DNA from: Paenibacillus graminis
GTDB taxonomy: Bacteria > Bacillota > Bacilli > Paenibacillales > Paenibacillaceae
Direction: 5' to 3'
DNA: 64,000 nucleotides
Assembly (NCBI RefSeq): GCF_000758705.1
Contig: NZ_CP009287.1
Span: 372,001-436,000, forward strand
A program made the translations under genes and the position numbers. The notes under the pieces were generated by a model that was not told where the DNA came from, did not search any database, and saw only the letters and a program-made list of their open reading frames with translations. Positions within the stretch are counted from its first letter, which is position 1; the number at the start of each line of letters is the position of its first letter. This document shows, piece by piece, positions 1-9,288 of the stretch.

Positions 1-624
1 GAGTCGATTGGACTTTCATTCGGTATTGCTGCCATCGTCACCGCAGTGTCGATCCTGCTGTGCGTTCCTGCAGCTTATGCGTTCGCACGGATCCGGTTTC
101 CGCTCAGCCGTTTCTTCCTGTTCTCGTTCCTGCTGACACACGCTTTTCCCAAAATGGGCCTATATGTTTCGATCGCTGTATTGTTCTACAAAATCGGCCT
201 GATGAACACCCTGCTGGGAGTGGTGCTCATCCATATTATCAACGTGCTGATGTACATGACCTGGATTCCCACCGCTTCCTTCCGGAATGTCCATACGGCA
301 CAGGAAGAATCGGCAAGGGATGTGGGAGCAAGCCCGTTCCGCGTATTCCGCAGCATTACTCTTCCGCTGGCGATGCCGGGAATCATTGTCGCTTCAATCT
401 TCACCTTCCTCAGTTCATTGGACGAAGCGCAGGGGACCTATCTTGTAGGGGTGCCTAATTTCAGGACAATGCCCGTGGTCATGTATGGCATTATCACGGA
501 TTATCCCGCTTATGCCGGCGCAGTGTTCTCCATTATTTTGACAGCTCCGACCTTGATTCTGCTGCTCGCCGCCCGGAAATTTGTCAGCGCAGATGTCTTG
601 TCGAGCGGCTTCCAAATGAAATAA
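1..624 (+). CDS. ABC transporter inner-membrane permease (5' end outside window)
   Basis: The reading frame is open from the first base, so the true start lies upstream. The visible 207 residues hold several hydrophobic membrane segments. An EAA-type cytoplasmic loop begins near visible residue 102 (EESARDVGAS, with a Pro about 20 residues on), which is the contact site for the ATPase in binding-protein-dependent importers. This is probably the second permease of the operon, because an ATPase, a lipoprotein and a first permease follow at once on the same strand. The family (MalG/PotC/PhnV-like) is clear. The substrate is inferred only from the phosphoesterases downstream. Confidence 0.9.
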   Translation, partial: ESIGLSFGIAAIVTAVSILLCVPAAYAFARIRFPLSRFFLFSFLLTHAFPKMGLYVSIAVLFYKIGLMNTLLGVVLIHIINVLMYMTWIPTASFRNVHTAQEESARDVGASPFRVFRSITLPLAMPGIIVASIFTFLSSLDEAQGTYLVGVPNFRTMPVVMYGIITDYPAYAGAVFSIILTAPTLILLLAARKFVSADVLSSGFQMK

Positions 625-662
625 CAGGCGTAATTCCGCAGTCACTTTGACAGGAGGTCATT

Positions 663-1694
663 ATGGAGGCTCATTTATCGATACAGAAGCTGACGAAACG
701 GTACAAGACTGGCGACGGTGTCACCGGTATTTCATTGGATGTGAAGAAAGGAGAGATGATCACCCTGCTTGGTCCTTCCGGCTGCGGTAAAACGACGGTG
801 CTTCGCAGCGTCGGCGGTTTCCTGGACCCGGACTCCGGTGACATCATGATCGAGGGGAAAAGCGTTTTAAGCACTCCTCCGGAGAAGCGGCCGACATCCA
901 TGGTGTTTCAGGGCTATAATTTATGGCCGCATATGACGGTTTATGAGAATTTGGCCTTTGGGCTCAAAATCAGAAAAATCCGGAAGGCTGAACGCGATAA
1001 AGCGATTTCAGAGGTGCTTGAGCTGGTCCGGCTGCCCGGCTCGGAGAAGAAATATCCCGGGCAGCTGTCAGGAGGACAGCAGCAGCGTATTGCGGTGGCG
1101 AGATCGCTGCTGCTGAAGCCGGCGGTACTGCTGCTCGACGAGCCGTTCTCCGCCCTGGATGCCAAGCTGCGCCACGAGATGCGTGAGGAGCTTCGGGAAA
1201 TCCAGGCCGAGCTTGGACTGACGATGGTGTTTGTCACTCATGACCAGGAGGAGGCATTATCTATTTCCGACCGGATCGTAGTCATGAACCATGGACAGAT
1301 CGAGCAAATTGCAACACCGCAGGAAATTTACGATGAGCCGAAATCCTTATATGTCGCTCAATTTATCGGGAAAATGAATTTTATGAAGGGGGTGATCACT
1401 GAAGATGGCATTCAAGTAGGTTCACTTCACTTTCCCAATGCCACAGGCCTTTCAGGCGAAGTAACTGTAGCGGTTCGGCCTGAGGATATTGTATTGGAGA
1501 GCTCGGCAGGAAGCGGACTTCATGGAATCATTAAACAAATTATGGTGCTTGGGCATTATGCCGAAGTTTCTGCTGACATCCGGAATTATGGCGTGATCCG
1601 TGCCTTCATGGCCCGTGACAAGGTTAAGGAACTGCAGCAGGGTCAAGAGATTTCTGTCCAGTTCTCGAAAATATTGGCGTACCCGCAAGGGTAA
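663..1694 (+). CDS. ABC importer ATP-binding subunit (PotA/UgpC/FbpC type)
   Basis: This 343-residue nucleotide-binding subunit would power the importer from the cytoplasmic face. Walker A is GPSGCGKTT at about 37-45, the LSGGQ signature is at 135-139 and Walker B (LLLDEP) is at 156-161. A H-loop (FVTHDQEEA) follows. The last 100 or so residues form a TOBE-like beta domain, as in sugar, polyamine, iron and phosphonate importer ATPases. The gene lies 38 bases after the permease, with AGGAGG upstream of the ATG. It belongs to the operon that continues to 6032. Substrate assignment from this subunit alone is not possible. Confidence 0.93.
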   Translation: MEAHLSIQKLTKRYKTGDGVTGISLDVKKGEMITLLGPSGCGKTTVLRSVGGFLDPDSGDIMIEGKSVLSTPPEKRPTSMVFQGYNLWPHMTVYENLAFGLKIRKIRKAERDKAISEVLELVRLPGSEKKYPGQLSGGQQQRIAVARSLLLKPAVLLLDEPFSALDAKLRHEMREELREIQAELGLTMVFVTHDQEEALSISDRIVVMNHGQIEQIATPQEIYDEPKSLYVAQFIGKMNFMKGVITEDGIQVGSLHFPNATGLSGEVTVAVRPEDIVLESSAGSGLHGIIKQIMVLGHYAEVSADIRNYGVIRAFMARDKVKELQQGQEISVQFSKILAYPQG

Positions 1695-1746
1695 GTCCAT
1701 TTCTAAGACTTTTACAAATTCATAAATCCTGAGGAGGCATTTGTGT

Positions 1747-2919
1747 ATGTTGAATAAGAAAAAGGCTCTATCCCTGACGGCAAGTCTGGTTCTGGCGGGT
1801 GCGGTGCTGGCTGGCTGCAGCTCTGACAAGAAAGCCGAATCCGCTGCGGACGGGGGCGGGAACTCCACTTCAGCTCCAGCCGCTCCATCGACAGAGTTCA
1901 CTTTCTATTATACAGGTTCGCAAAATGTGGATGATTTATGGAAAACGCTGATTCCAATGTTTGAAGCGAAGAATCCGGATATTAAGGTTAACCCGGTCTA
2001 CGTTGCTTCCGGTACAGCTGCTCAGCCTACCTATGATAAAATCATGGCTGCCAAGCAGGCGGGCAAAGGCTCGGGCGGTGTTGATCTCTATGAAAGTTCA
2101 ATTGATGACGTAACTAAAGGCAAAAATGATGATCTGTGGGATTCGCTCAGCGACGGCCAGATTCCTAACTTGAATAACGTTGACCAGAAAACCATGAATG
2201 ACGTATCCAACCTGGCCGTTCCTTACCGTTCGTCTGCGGTAGTCCTCGCTTATAACAGCGATAAAGTTACTGCGCCTCCGCAAACACTGGACGAGCTTTA
2301 CGACTGGATTCATGCCAATCCTGAGAAGTTCGCCTACAATGATCCGTCTACCGGTGGTTCAGGCAGCTCGTTTGTGATTACGTCAATCTACAAATTTCTG
2401 CCGGAAGAGGCTATCCACAACTCCGATCCAAGCATGGAGAGCCAGTGGACGCAAGGCTTTGAACTGCTGAAGGACCTGGGTAAATATGTATACGGAAAAG
2501 GAATTTATCCAAAGAAAAACCAGGGAACACTCGACCTGCTCGCCAGCGGCGAAGTAGACATGATTCCAGCCTGGTCGGATATGGTTTTGGATCAGATCGC
2601 CAAGGGACAGCTGCCGGCTTCCACCAAAATGCAGCAGGTGACGCCAGGCTTTAATGGCGGCCCTACTTATCTGATGGTACCTAAACTTTCTGACAAAAAA
2701 GATGCGGTGTACAAATTCCTCGATTTCACGCTATCGCCTGAAGCACAGGCGGAAGTTGTGAATAAAATGCAGGGCTTCCCGGGCATTAAGCTGTCCAATA
2801 TGCCGCAAGACATCCAGGAATCCTTCAAAGGCGTGTCCGAAGGCTACCGGACATTCAGCCTTGGGGATCTGGGCAAGGATATCAATCAAAGATGGCAAAG
2901 TGAAGTTGCTGCCCAATGA
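1747..2919 (+). CDS. Extracellular solute-binding lipoprotein of ABC importer
   Basis: The 390-residue protein has a basic N-terminus, a hydrophobic stretch and a lipobox LAGC with Cys at about 24, followed by a Ser/Ala/Gly-rich linker. It should therefore be a membrane-anchored receptor outside the cell. The body resembles family 1 binding proteins of the Fe3+/spermidine/2-aminoethylphosphonate class. The ATG at 1747 is preferred over an in-frame TTG at 1741, because GGAGG (1733-1737) then has a 9-base spacing. The stop overlaps the start of the next permease (ATGA), which suggests translational coupling. The ligand is not visible; a phosphate ester is plausible from context. Confidence 0.9.
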   Translation: MLNKKKALSLTASLVLAGAVLAGCSSDKKAESAADGGGNSTSAPAAPSTEFTFYYTGSQNVDDLWKTLIPMFEAKNPDIKVNPVYVASGTAAQPTYDKIMAAKQAGKGSGGVDLYESSIDDVTKGKNDDLWDSLSDGQIPNLNNVDQKTMNDVSNLAVPYRSSAVVLAYNSDKVTAPPQTLDELYDWIHANPEKFAYNDPSTGGSGSSFVITSIYKFLPEEAIHNSDPSMESQWTQGFELLKDLGKYVYGKGIYPKKNQGTLDLLASGEVDMIPAWSDMVLDQIAKGQLPASTKMQQVTPGFNGGPTYLMVPKLSDKKDAVYKFLDFTLSPEAQAEVVNKMQGFPGIKLSNMPQDIQESFKGVSEGYRTFSLGDLGKDINQRWQSEVAAQ

Positions 2920-3761
2920 GCAGACAAGCCAAAAGGGGGCTGCTGGGGATTTCCCTGGTGCTCCCTTCCTTTCTAATTCTGGTGTTTATCGTCGTCCTGC
3001 CTATTATAGGCTCTTTGAAGGAAAGCCTCACGAATGATGGGGGCGGCTACGACCTGTCCAATTATAAATTTCTGTTTACAGACAAGCTTATGCGCTCCAA
3101 CATCATCTTCACCCTTAAGGTCACCGTGATTTCTTCATTGCTTGTACTGGCGGTCAGTTATGTTCTTGCGGTCTATATGCGTTTCAATAACGGCTTTGCT
3201 GTGCGCTGGATCCGCCGGATGTACATGATTCCGATTTTTATTCCTACCGTTATTGCTACTTACGGCCTGATGCAGCTGCTCGGCAATCATGGCTGGGCGG
3301 CGCGAATTTTGTACCATCTGGGGCAGGACAGCTTTCCGCGGATGATTTACGACATGAAGGGCATCATTATCGCAAATTTATGGTTCAATATACCGTTTAC
3401 GACGATGCTGCTGGGCTCCGCTTTATCGTCCGTGTCAGATGCCGTTATTGAAAGCGCCAAGGATGTAGGCGCAGGACGGCTCCGGATTTTCTGGAGATTA
3501 ATTCTTCCATTGACCTATAAGACACTGCTAGTGGCGGTCACCTTCGTGTTTATGGGTGTGATCGGCTCCTTTACGGCGCCTTATCTGGTGGGTCCCAATG
3601 CTCCACAAATGCTCGGCGTGTCCATGGAGCAGGTCTTCGGTGTTTTCCAGGACCGTCAGCTTGCTGCAGCCTTAGCCTTCTTCACCTTCCTGTTATGTTC
3701 GTTTATCGGATACTTCTATGTCCTTTCCATGATTAAAGAGGAAGGGATGCGGCGGTCATGA
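2916..3761 (+). CDS. ABC transporter permease (first permease of the operon)
   Basis: This 281-residue multi-spanning protein carries the permease EAA loop near residue 179 (ESAKDVGAGR, then LILP). It starts inside the stop of the binding-protein gene and ends inside the start of the next gene, both as ATGA overlaps. It would pair with the partial permease at the window edge to form the channel. It has six or so hydrophobic segments and no signal peptide. The arrangement permease-ATPase-receptor-permease is complete apart from the missing 5' end of the first gene. Confidence 0.9.
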   Translation: MSRQAKRGLLGISLVLPSFLILVFIVVLPIIGSLKESLTNDGGGYDLSNYKFLFTDKLMRSNIIFTLKVTVISSLLVLAVSYVLAVYMRFNNGFAVRWIRRMYMIPIFIPTVIATYGLMQLLGNHGWAARILYHLGQDSFPRMIYDMKGIIIANLWFNIPFTTMLLGSALSSVSDAVIESAKDVGAGRLRIFWRLILPLTYKTLLVAVTFVFMGVIGSFTAPYLVGPNAPQMLGVSMEQVFGVFQDRQLAAALAFFTFLLCSFIGYFYVLSMIKEEGMRRS

Positions 3762-4231
3762 AAACGGCAATCTTGGATGCACGGGGCAGAGTAACGCCTG
3801 CAAGCTCGAAATCGCATATTATCCACCGGTTCTTTCTGACTTCGGCGGGAGGGCGGCTAGGGATCGATTTTTCGTACGGACCCAAGCAGCTGGAAGATTT
3901 GGAGAAAGCGAGGACTTTGATCGAGCGCAGTATTGATCTCTACTTTGAAGAAGAAACCCTGGCACAGGCCAAAGCGCACTTTAAATCGTATTTGCCGCTT
4001 AACAATCTGATTACGGTCTCGGTTGATAGTCCCCATGGGCATCTTGGTGCTGCGCACCGGCATGATCCGGAACAGTTTCTGCATGTATCCAGACATGAGG
4101 CCTCTCCCGGTCTTGTCTCCGGGGATATCGTGCCGGGAATGTGGGAGGTTACCTTAAGCCTGCATGCTATCGTAACCGACTACTGTGAATATTCGCTGCA
4201 AATCTGGCAGGAAGAGGAGGAGGCGAAATGA
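3758..4231 (+). CDS. Stand-alone CehA/McbA-type N-terminal domain protein
   Basis: The 157-residue soluble protein has no signal peptide. Its pattern is HRFFL, then DFSYGPK, then VDSPHGHLGAAHR, then SPGLVSGDIVPGMWEVTL. This resembles the beta-rich domain that usually precedes the PHP domain in CehA/McbA metallohydrolases, as I recall that family. Here it is a separate gene, joined to its neighbours by ATGA overlaps on both sides. The next gene encodes exactly the PHP catalytic part, so the two products probably act as one enzyme. No catalytic residues are evident, so a substrate-binding or structural role is inferred. Sequence-profile confirmation was not possible here. Confidence 0.7.
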   Translation: MKTAILDARGRVTPASSKSHIIHRFFLTSAGGRLGIDFSYGPKQLEDLEKARTLIERSIDLYFEEETLAQAKAHFKSYLPLNNLITVSVDSPHGHLGAAHRHDPEQFLHVSRHEASPGLVSGDIVPGMWEVTLSLHAIVTDYCEYSLQIWQEEEEAK

Positions 4232-5220
4232 CCTGGATAGCCTGTGAGCTTCATACGCATACGTTCCACAGTGATGGCAGGCAGTCTTTGAACGAGCTGG
4301 CTTTGGGGGCCAAAGCGCTTGGTTTTGACTGTATTGCCCTGACCGACCACAATACGATGGCAGGACTGGCGCACAAAGAACAGATTGAACGTGAAACCGG
4401 ACTGTTGATTATCCCGGGTATGGAATGGACCACTTTCTTCGGTCATATGGTTACAATCGGGGTCAAGGATTACCAGGATTGGCGGAGGGCGGGGCCGGGA
4501 GATATCCATGCCGGACTGGCCCGGGTTCATGAGCAGGGCGGCCTTGCCGGCATGGCTCATCCTTTCCGTCCGGGCAGTCCGATGTGTACGGGCTGTTTCT
4601 GGGAGTTTGAAATCCGCGACTGGAACGAGATCGATTATATCGAAGTCTGGTCCACGACCTTTGCCCCGGTGAAGAAGAACAACATCCGTGCTTACCGGCT
4701 GTGGACGGACAAATTGAACGAAGGTTTCCGGCTTGCTGCTACTTCGGGAAGGGACTGGCATTTCCAGGAGCAGACGGATGCACCTTTATCCGTGACCTAC
4801 TTGCGGATTCAAGAGGGGGAAGCGCCTAGTACTGAACGGGCGATAGCAGCGTTGTCCTCCGGCCGGGCTTCTGTCACCTTGGGACCCAGGCTTGATCTGG
4901 AAGTGAATGTTAACGGGGAAGTGTATCAAATCGGTGATGCAGTAAGTAGCTCGGACGAAAGGGAGCGGCTGGCGTCTGTTAAAGTTCCGGCGGATTTCAC
5001 CTCCCGACATGAGCATTGGCATTTGCCGGAGCAGTCATTTACGGTCAGTCTGAAGAGCAATTTAGGCGTACTGTACGAGCATGCCGGTATACCGGAGCAG
5101 TTTCCGCTTCATACTGAAATCTCCGTTCAAGGCTTGCTGTGGATGCGCGCCGAGCTGTGGGGGATTATTCAGGGTGTGAGAACGCTGATTGCGTTTACGA
5201 ATGCCATATATTTCGACTGA
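4228..5220 (+). CDS. PHP-domain metallophosphoesterase (CehA/McbA family catalytic part)
   Basis: The 330-residue protein begins with the PHP metal-binding signature: HTH at 9-11, SDG just after, and TDH near 39-41. Further ligands follow: a Glu in PGMEWT, GH, AHPF and a late GRDWH. All motifs expected for a trinuclear-metal phosphoesterase appear intact. PHP enzymes hydrolyse phosphoesters such as histidinol phosphate, nucleotides or cyclic phosphates; the substrate here is unknown. The start overlaps the previous stop (ATGA). With an importer upstream and a GDPD gene downstream, it probably processes an imported organophosphate in the cytoplasm. Confidence 0.88.
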   Translation: MTWIACELHTHTFHSDGRQSLNELALGAKALGFDCIALTDHNTMAGLAHKEQIERETGLLIIPGMEWTTFFGHMVTIGVKDYQDWRRAGPGDIHAGLARVHEQGGLAGMAHPFRPGSPMCTGCFWEFEIRDWNEIDYIEVWSTTFAPVKKNNIRAYRLWTDKLNEGFRLAATSGRDWHFQEQTDAPLSVTYLRIQEGEAPSTERAIAALSSGRASVTLGPRLDLEVNVNGEVYQIGDAVSSSDERERLASVKVPADFTSRHEHWHLPEQSFTVSLKSNLGVLYEHAGIPEQFPLHTEISVQGLLWMRAELWGIIQGVRTLIAFTNAIYFD

Positions 5221-5258
5221 ACAAAGAATTTATTCAACAAGAAGGCGAGGGATCGGAG

Positions 5259-6032
5259 ATGGATGCAGAGGGAAGGAAATGCTTCCCATTCATAACAGCG
5301 CATACTGGCTGTATGGAGACGCTGGACAATACCCTGGACGCTGTTCGGATGGGGATTAAGCTTGGAGCAGATATCGTTGAGGATGATGTGCGGGTGACGA
5401 AAGACGGAATTCCCATACTGGCCCATGATGATATCTGGACTACGGCAGCAGGGCGGAGCATCAGCATCTCAGAGATGAGTTTCGTTGAGCTGAAGAATGT
5501 AGAGGTCGCTGTAGATTATGCCGGCAAGCGGGGCAGCATGACCTTCAGCACGCTGGAAGAGATGCTGCGGTTAATCAAGCCGTCCGGAGCAATCGCCAAT
5601 CTCGATCTGAAAGTGGATGAAGCCGTGGACGCTGCTGCAGAACTGGTCCATAGATTAGGCATGCTGGAACAGGTCTTTCTGTCAGGCTGCGAAAGGGAGC
5701 GTGCCCTGTTGGCACAGCGCAGACAGCCTCAGCTCAGAAAGCTGCTTAATGCGGACATCCGGCTCTTCAGAACCTCACCTTATGAGCTTGCCGTGGAACA
5801 GACCTGCCGGGAGGCACTGGAGGCTTCTTGTTTTGGAATCAACATTTATCATGAAATTGTGACTCCCTGGTTTATGGAGCGCGCCCATGCTTCCGGGCTG
5901 CCCGTGTATGTCTGGACCGTGAACGAGACGAGGCTTATGGAGCGTTTCGCCGATCTGGGCGTTGCCTCCATCACGGCCCGGAATGTGCAGGCGTTGGCGG
6001 ACTTGAAGCAGGAGAGAGCCATTGAAGCATGA
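5259..6032 (+). CDS. Glycerophosphodiester phosphodiesterase (GDPD)-like protein, variant active site
   Basis: The ATG at 5259 follows a purine-rich GGCGAGGGATCGGAG and gives 257 residues, the usual GDPD length; longer in-frame starts run into the PHP gene. Family features are the GAD-I-E-DDV core with TKDG and AHDD, the NLDLK strand and the C-terminal VYVWTVNE. Members cleave glycerophosphodiesters to glycerol 3-phosphate. The invariant His-Arg pair is His-Thr (AHTG, residues 14-17) and the usual PENT is LDNT. Catalysis may be altered or the substrate different. It is the last gene of the importer operon. No signal peptide is seen, so it should act in the cytoplasm. Confidence 0.85.
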   Translation: MDAEGRKCFPFITAHTGCMETLDNTLDAVRMGIKLGADIVEDDVRVTKDGIPILAHDDIWTTAAGRSISISEMSFVELKNVEVAVDYAGKRGSMTFSTLEEMLRLIKPSGAIANLDLKVDEAVDAAAELVHRLGMLEQVFLSGCERERALLAQRRQPQLRKLLNADIRLFRTSPYELAVEQTCREALEASCFGINIYHEIVTPWFMERAHASGLPVYVWTVNETRLMERFADLGVASITARNVQALADLKQERAIEA

Positions 6033-6122
6033 CCATATTCCTCAATCCAAACTAACCTGCAAACAAGAGAAAAGGCTTGAGCAGTGGAGTCTGCATCAAG
6101 CCCAAAACCTACTTTGGGGCAT

Positions 6123-6548
6123 TCACCGTCCCCGCTTCGTGAATATCTGGAAAGCCACACCGAACTTGTCAGTGACCATACCATAAGCGGGACTGAAGTA
6201 GACGGGGGCAAGCTCAATATCAACTTGGCCGCCTTCTTTTAAAGAGTGGTACAGCTGCTCAGCCTCTGCGGTGCTGTCTGCCGTGATACAGATGTTGATG
6301 CCGTTGCCCGGAAGCAGTGCCTGTCCTTCCTCCAGATCGGCCACAAAAAAATCCGTTGCTCCCACACGCAGCACAGAATGGGCAATGCGTGCCTTGGCTT
6401 CCTCAGATATCGGTGCATCGGGATTCTGCGGCCCTTCTCCGGCGGTTTGCTTGAAGAGCAGCTTAGCCCCCAGCACCTCCTGATAAAATTCAATCGCCTG
6501 CTGTGCATGGCCGTCGAGCAGTATAAAAGGGTTCAGCTGTAATGTCAT
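6123..6548 (-). CDS. VOC-superfamily protein (PhnB/glyoxalase-like)
   Basis: The 141-residue protein has the paired beta-alpha-beta-beta-beta pattern of PhnB-like VOC proteins. It begins with PFILLDGHAQQAIEFY and has a second module near DKFGVAFQIF. Such proteins bind metals or small ligands, and many have no known reaction. The gene is divergent from a WYL-domain regulator, and a perfect 17-base palindrome lies between them. This VOC plus YafY-type regulator pairing recurs in Bacillota and suggests that the regulator controls it. Function beyond family membership is not claimed. Confidence 0.85.
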   Translation of the reverse strand: MTLQLNPFILLDGHAQQAIEFYQEVLGAKLLFKQTAGEGPQNPDAPISEEAKARIAHSVLRVGATDFFVADLEEGQALLPGNGINICITADSTAEAEQLYHSLKEGGQVDIELAPVYFSPAYGMVTDKFGVAFQIFTKRGR

Positions 6549-6595
6549 ATTCCAATCTCTCCCTGCTAGAGCTGGGCTATAAGTTCATTGTAGGG

Positions 6596-6619
6596 TATAA
6601 TAGTGACAAGTATTGTCAC
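6596..6619 (+). promoter_or_regulatory. -10 box and palindromic operator between VOC and WYL regulator genes
   Basis: A perfect TATAAT (6596-6601) is followed at once by the palindrome GTGACAA-GTA-TTGTCAC (6603-6619). The palindrome would cover the transcription start of the regulator gene at 6646. No good -35 box is seen, so an extended or regulated promoter is possible. Binding by the adjacent WYL regulator, as autoregulation and control of the divergent VOC gene, is an inference from position. Confidence 0.6.
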
Positions 6620-6645
6620 ATATAAAAAATTATTGGAGCTATGAT

Positions 6646-7677
6646 ATGTCAAAATCCAAACGGCTGCTGGATCTGATGATGACCGTCAACCGCAAGCGAA
6701 AGTTCACTGTAAAAGAGCTGGCAGGGGAGTTCGGCGTGTCCCCGCGGACCATCCTCAGGGATTTGCAGGAGCTTGGGGAGCTGGGGGTTCCGCTATATTC
6801 CGAAGTGGGGCCGCATGGCGGCTACCAGGTGTTGAACGAAAGAATCCTCCCGCCGATTGCGTTTACAGAGGAGGAAGCGGTGGCGATCTTTTTTGCCAGC
6901 CATGCCCTGCGCCACTACAAGTACCTGCCCTTCAAGGAAGAGTCTGTGGCCGCATTGCAGAAGTTCTATCATTATATGTCCGGGGATGTCCGCGACCGTA
7001 TTGACGAGATGAAGCACCGGATAGATTTCGTAACCCCGGCGCGGCAGGCGGAGTTTCCATATCTCGCTATTCTGCTGGAAGCCGCCACAGGACAGAAGGT
7101 GCTGCAGATTGATTATGAAACGAAAGGCAAACGTATGGACCGGGCCATCCAGCCGATCGGCATTTATGCCAGCAATGGGCTGTGGTATTGTCCGGCCTAT
7201 TGTTTCCTGCGGGGCGGCATCCGCGTGTTCCGCTGCGACCGGATTCATACAGCTGATTATGCAGTCTCCGGGCCTGCGCCGCTGGATTTGCGGCATGTGC
7301 ATCTGGGGAATAGGGATAATTACAGCAATGTGCAGCAGAGAGAGGAGGCAGAGGGGCAGAAAGAGCCTAGGCAGGGAGCAGACCGGAAACGGGTTCAGGT
7401 GCCAGTCAAGGAGCCGGGTTGCAGGCAGGCCGGAATATACATAGAGCTGACGCAGGAAGGTGTTCAGGCTTGTGAGGCGGAGCTGTGGTCGTCATCGCTG
7501 CTGCATATCCGCGAAGACGGCACCGGCTGGCTGGAAGGCGGGGTCCCGCACAAAGACCTGTCCTTCTTCGCCCGGTTTGTGATTGGCCTCTGCAATGAAG
7601 CCGAGGTGCAGGAGCCGCCGGAATTGGCCGGGATGGTAAAGGCGCTGCTTGCCGGGATGCTGGACAGATACAAGTAG
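6646..7677 (+). CDS. YafY/DeoR-like HTH and WYL-domain transcriptional regulator
   Basis: The 343-residue protein starts at ATG 6646, with GGAG eight bases upstream; an in-frame TTG at 6613 lies inside the palindrome and is unlikely. Residues 1-60 form an HTH_11-type winged helix (LLDLMMTVNRKRKF, then ELAGEFGVSPRTILRDL). A WYL-type effector domain follows in the middle (IQPIGIYASNGLWYCPAYC), then a C-terminal extension. WYL domains sense nucleic acids or small ligands. The divergent VOC gene and the operator-like palindrome point to local control. The downstream gene is convergent and decayed. Confidence 0.85.
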   Translation: MSKSKRLLDLMMTVNRKRKFTVKELAGEFGVSPRTILRDLQELGELGVPLYSEVGPHGGYQVLNERILPPIAFTEEEAVAIFFASHALRHYKYLPFKEESVAALQKFYHYMSGDVRDRIDEMKHRIDFVTPARQAEFPYLAILLEAATGQKVLQIDYETKGKRMDRAIQPIGIYASNGLWYCPAYCFLRGGIRVFRCDRIHTADYAVSGPAPLDLRHVHLGNRDNYSNVQQREEAEGQKEPRQGADRKRVQVPVKEPGCRQAGIYIELTQEGVQACEAELWSSSLLHIREDGTGWLEGGVPHKDLSFFARFVIGLCNEAEVQEPPELAGMVKALLAGMLDRYK

Positions 7678-7719
7678 AGCGGTGCAGGGAGTCCTGTTCA
7701 AGCTGCACACCCCGGCTAG

Positions 7720-8530
<811 letters not shown>

Positions 8531-8598
8531 CTATATGTAAGTATACAATTCAGTCATATCATAGAGTAGAGCTACATTAACGACAGGGGATGAAGAGA

Positions 8599-9165
8599 AT
8601 GAGCAGGAACTCCGGCATGTTATGGGGGGAAAAGGTATATCTGCGCCCGCTGAACGGGGAAGACGCCGAGCTGTATTACCATATGTTCTACGATGCGGAG
8701 ACCCGCAGGCTTACAGGAACGCAGAAGCATATTACGAAGGAGCAGATCGCGGCATATATTGGGCGCAAAGCGGAAGATGACAGCGCGGTGCTGCTGCTGA
8801 TTGCACTTAGGGACAACGATGAGACGATCGGTGATATCGCCATTCAGGATATGGACCGCAATAACCGTACGGCCAATCTGCGGATTGCTATAGGAGACGA
8901 AACCCATCAGGGCAAAGGCTATGGCCGGGAAGCGCTGCTGCTGATGCTTGACTACGGCTTCGGTATTCTGAATCTGCACCGGATTGAACTCGAGGTTTAT
9001 GCATATAATAAGCGCGCAGCGCATGTGTATGAGTCGGTTGGTTTTGTCCGGGAGGGTGTGCGTCGCCAGACGCTTTTCTATAACCATGAGTACCATGATG
9101 TAGTAATGATGAGCATGCTGGAGAACGAGTATCGGGAGCGCTACCTATCCTCTAAGGTCAAATAA
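8599..9165 (+). CDS. GNAT-family N-acetyltransferase (RimJ/SpeG-like)
   Basis: The 188-residue form starts at ATG 8599, where AGGGG at 8585-8589 gives a good spacing; an ATG at 8590 would add three residues. It has the GNAT arrangement: KVYLRPL at the start, then the acetyl-CoA loop GDETHQGKGYGREAL (the Q/RxxGxG/A motif), then NLHRIELEVYAYN and the closing YESVGFVREG. Such enzymes acetylate proteins, polyamines or antibiotics; the substrate is unknown. It is divergent from the broken MocR gene. Its stop codon lies inside a CtsR-type box. Confidence 0.87.
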   Translation: MSRNSGMLWGEKVYLRPLNGEDAELYYHMFYDAETRRLTGTQKHITKEQIAAYIGRKAEDDSAVLLLIALRDNDETIGDIAIQDMDRNNRTANLRIAIGDETHQGKGYGREALLLMLDYGFGILNLHRIELEVYAYNKRAAHVYESVGFVREGVRRQTLFYNHEYHDVVMMSMLENEYRERYLSSKVK

Positions 9166-9172
9166 GGTCAAA
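9156..9172 (+). promoter_or_regulatory. CtsR-type heat-shock operator 1
   Basis: The sequence GGTCAAA-TAA-GGTCAAA matches the known CtsR direct-repeat consensus (A/GGTCAAA-NAN-A/GGTCAAA) with no mismatch. The TAA spacer is also the stop codon of the GNAT gene. It lies about 80 bases upstream of the -35 box of the hsp20 promoter. Assignment to CtsR follows from the consensus; binding has not been shown. Confidence 0.8.
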
Positions 9173-9250
9173 AAGTGAAATACACTAAAATTTGGTTTGC
9201 AAAATGAGCTGAAATGCCGGATTATCCCGGTTTTTCGGCTTATACAGGTT

Positions 9251-9279
9251 TTGTCTTCCCCGAGGAGGGGGACTATAAT
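9251..9279 (+). promoter_or_regulatory. Sigma-A promoter of the hsp20 operon
   Basis: TTGTCT (9251-9256) and a perfect TATAAT (9274-9279) are separated by 17 bases. The predicted start, near 9286, abuts the second CtsR box, a typical position for repression. The promoter drives hsp20 and possibly the DnaJ-like and clpB genes beyond. Confidence 0.8.
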
Positions 9280-9288
9280 GAAGCCATA

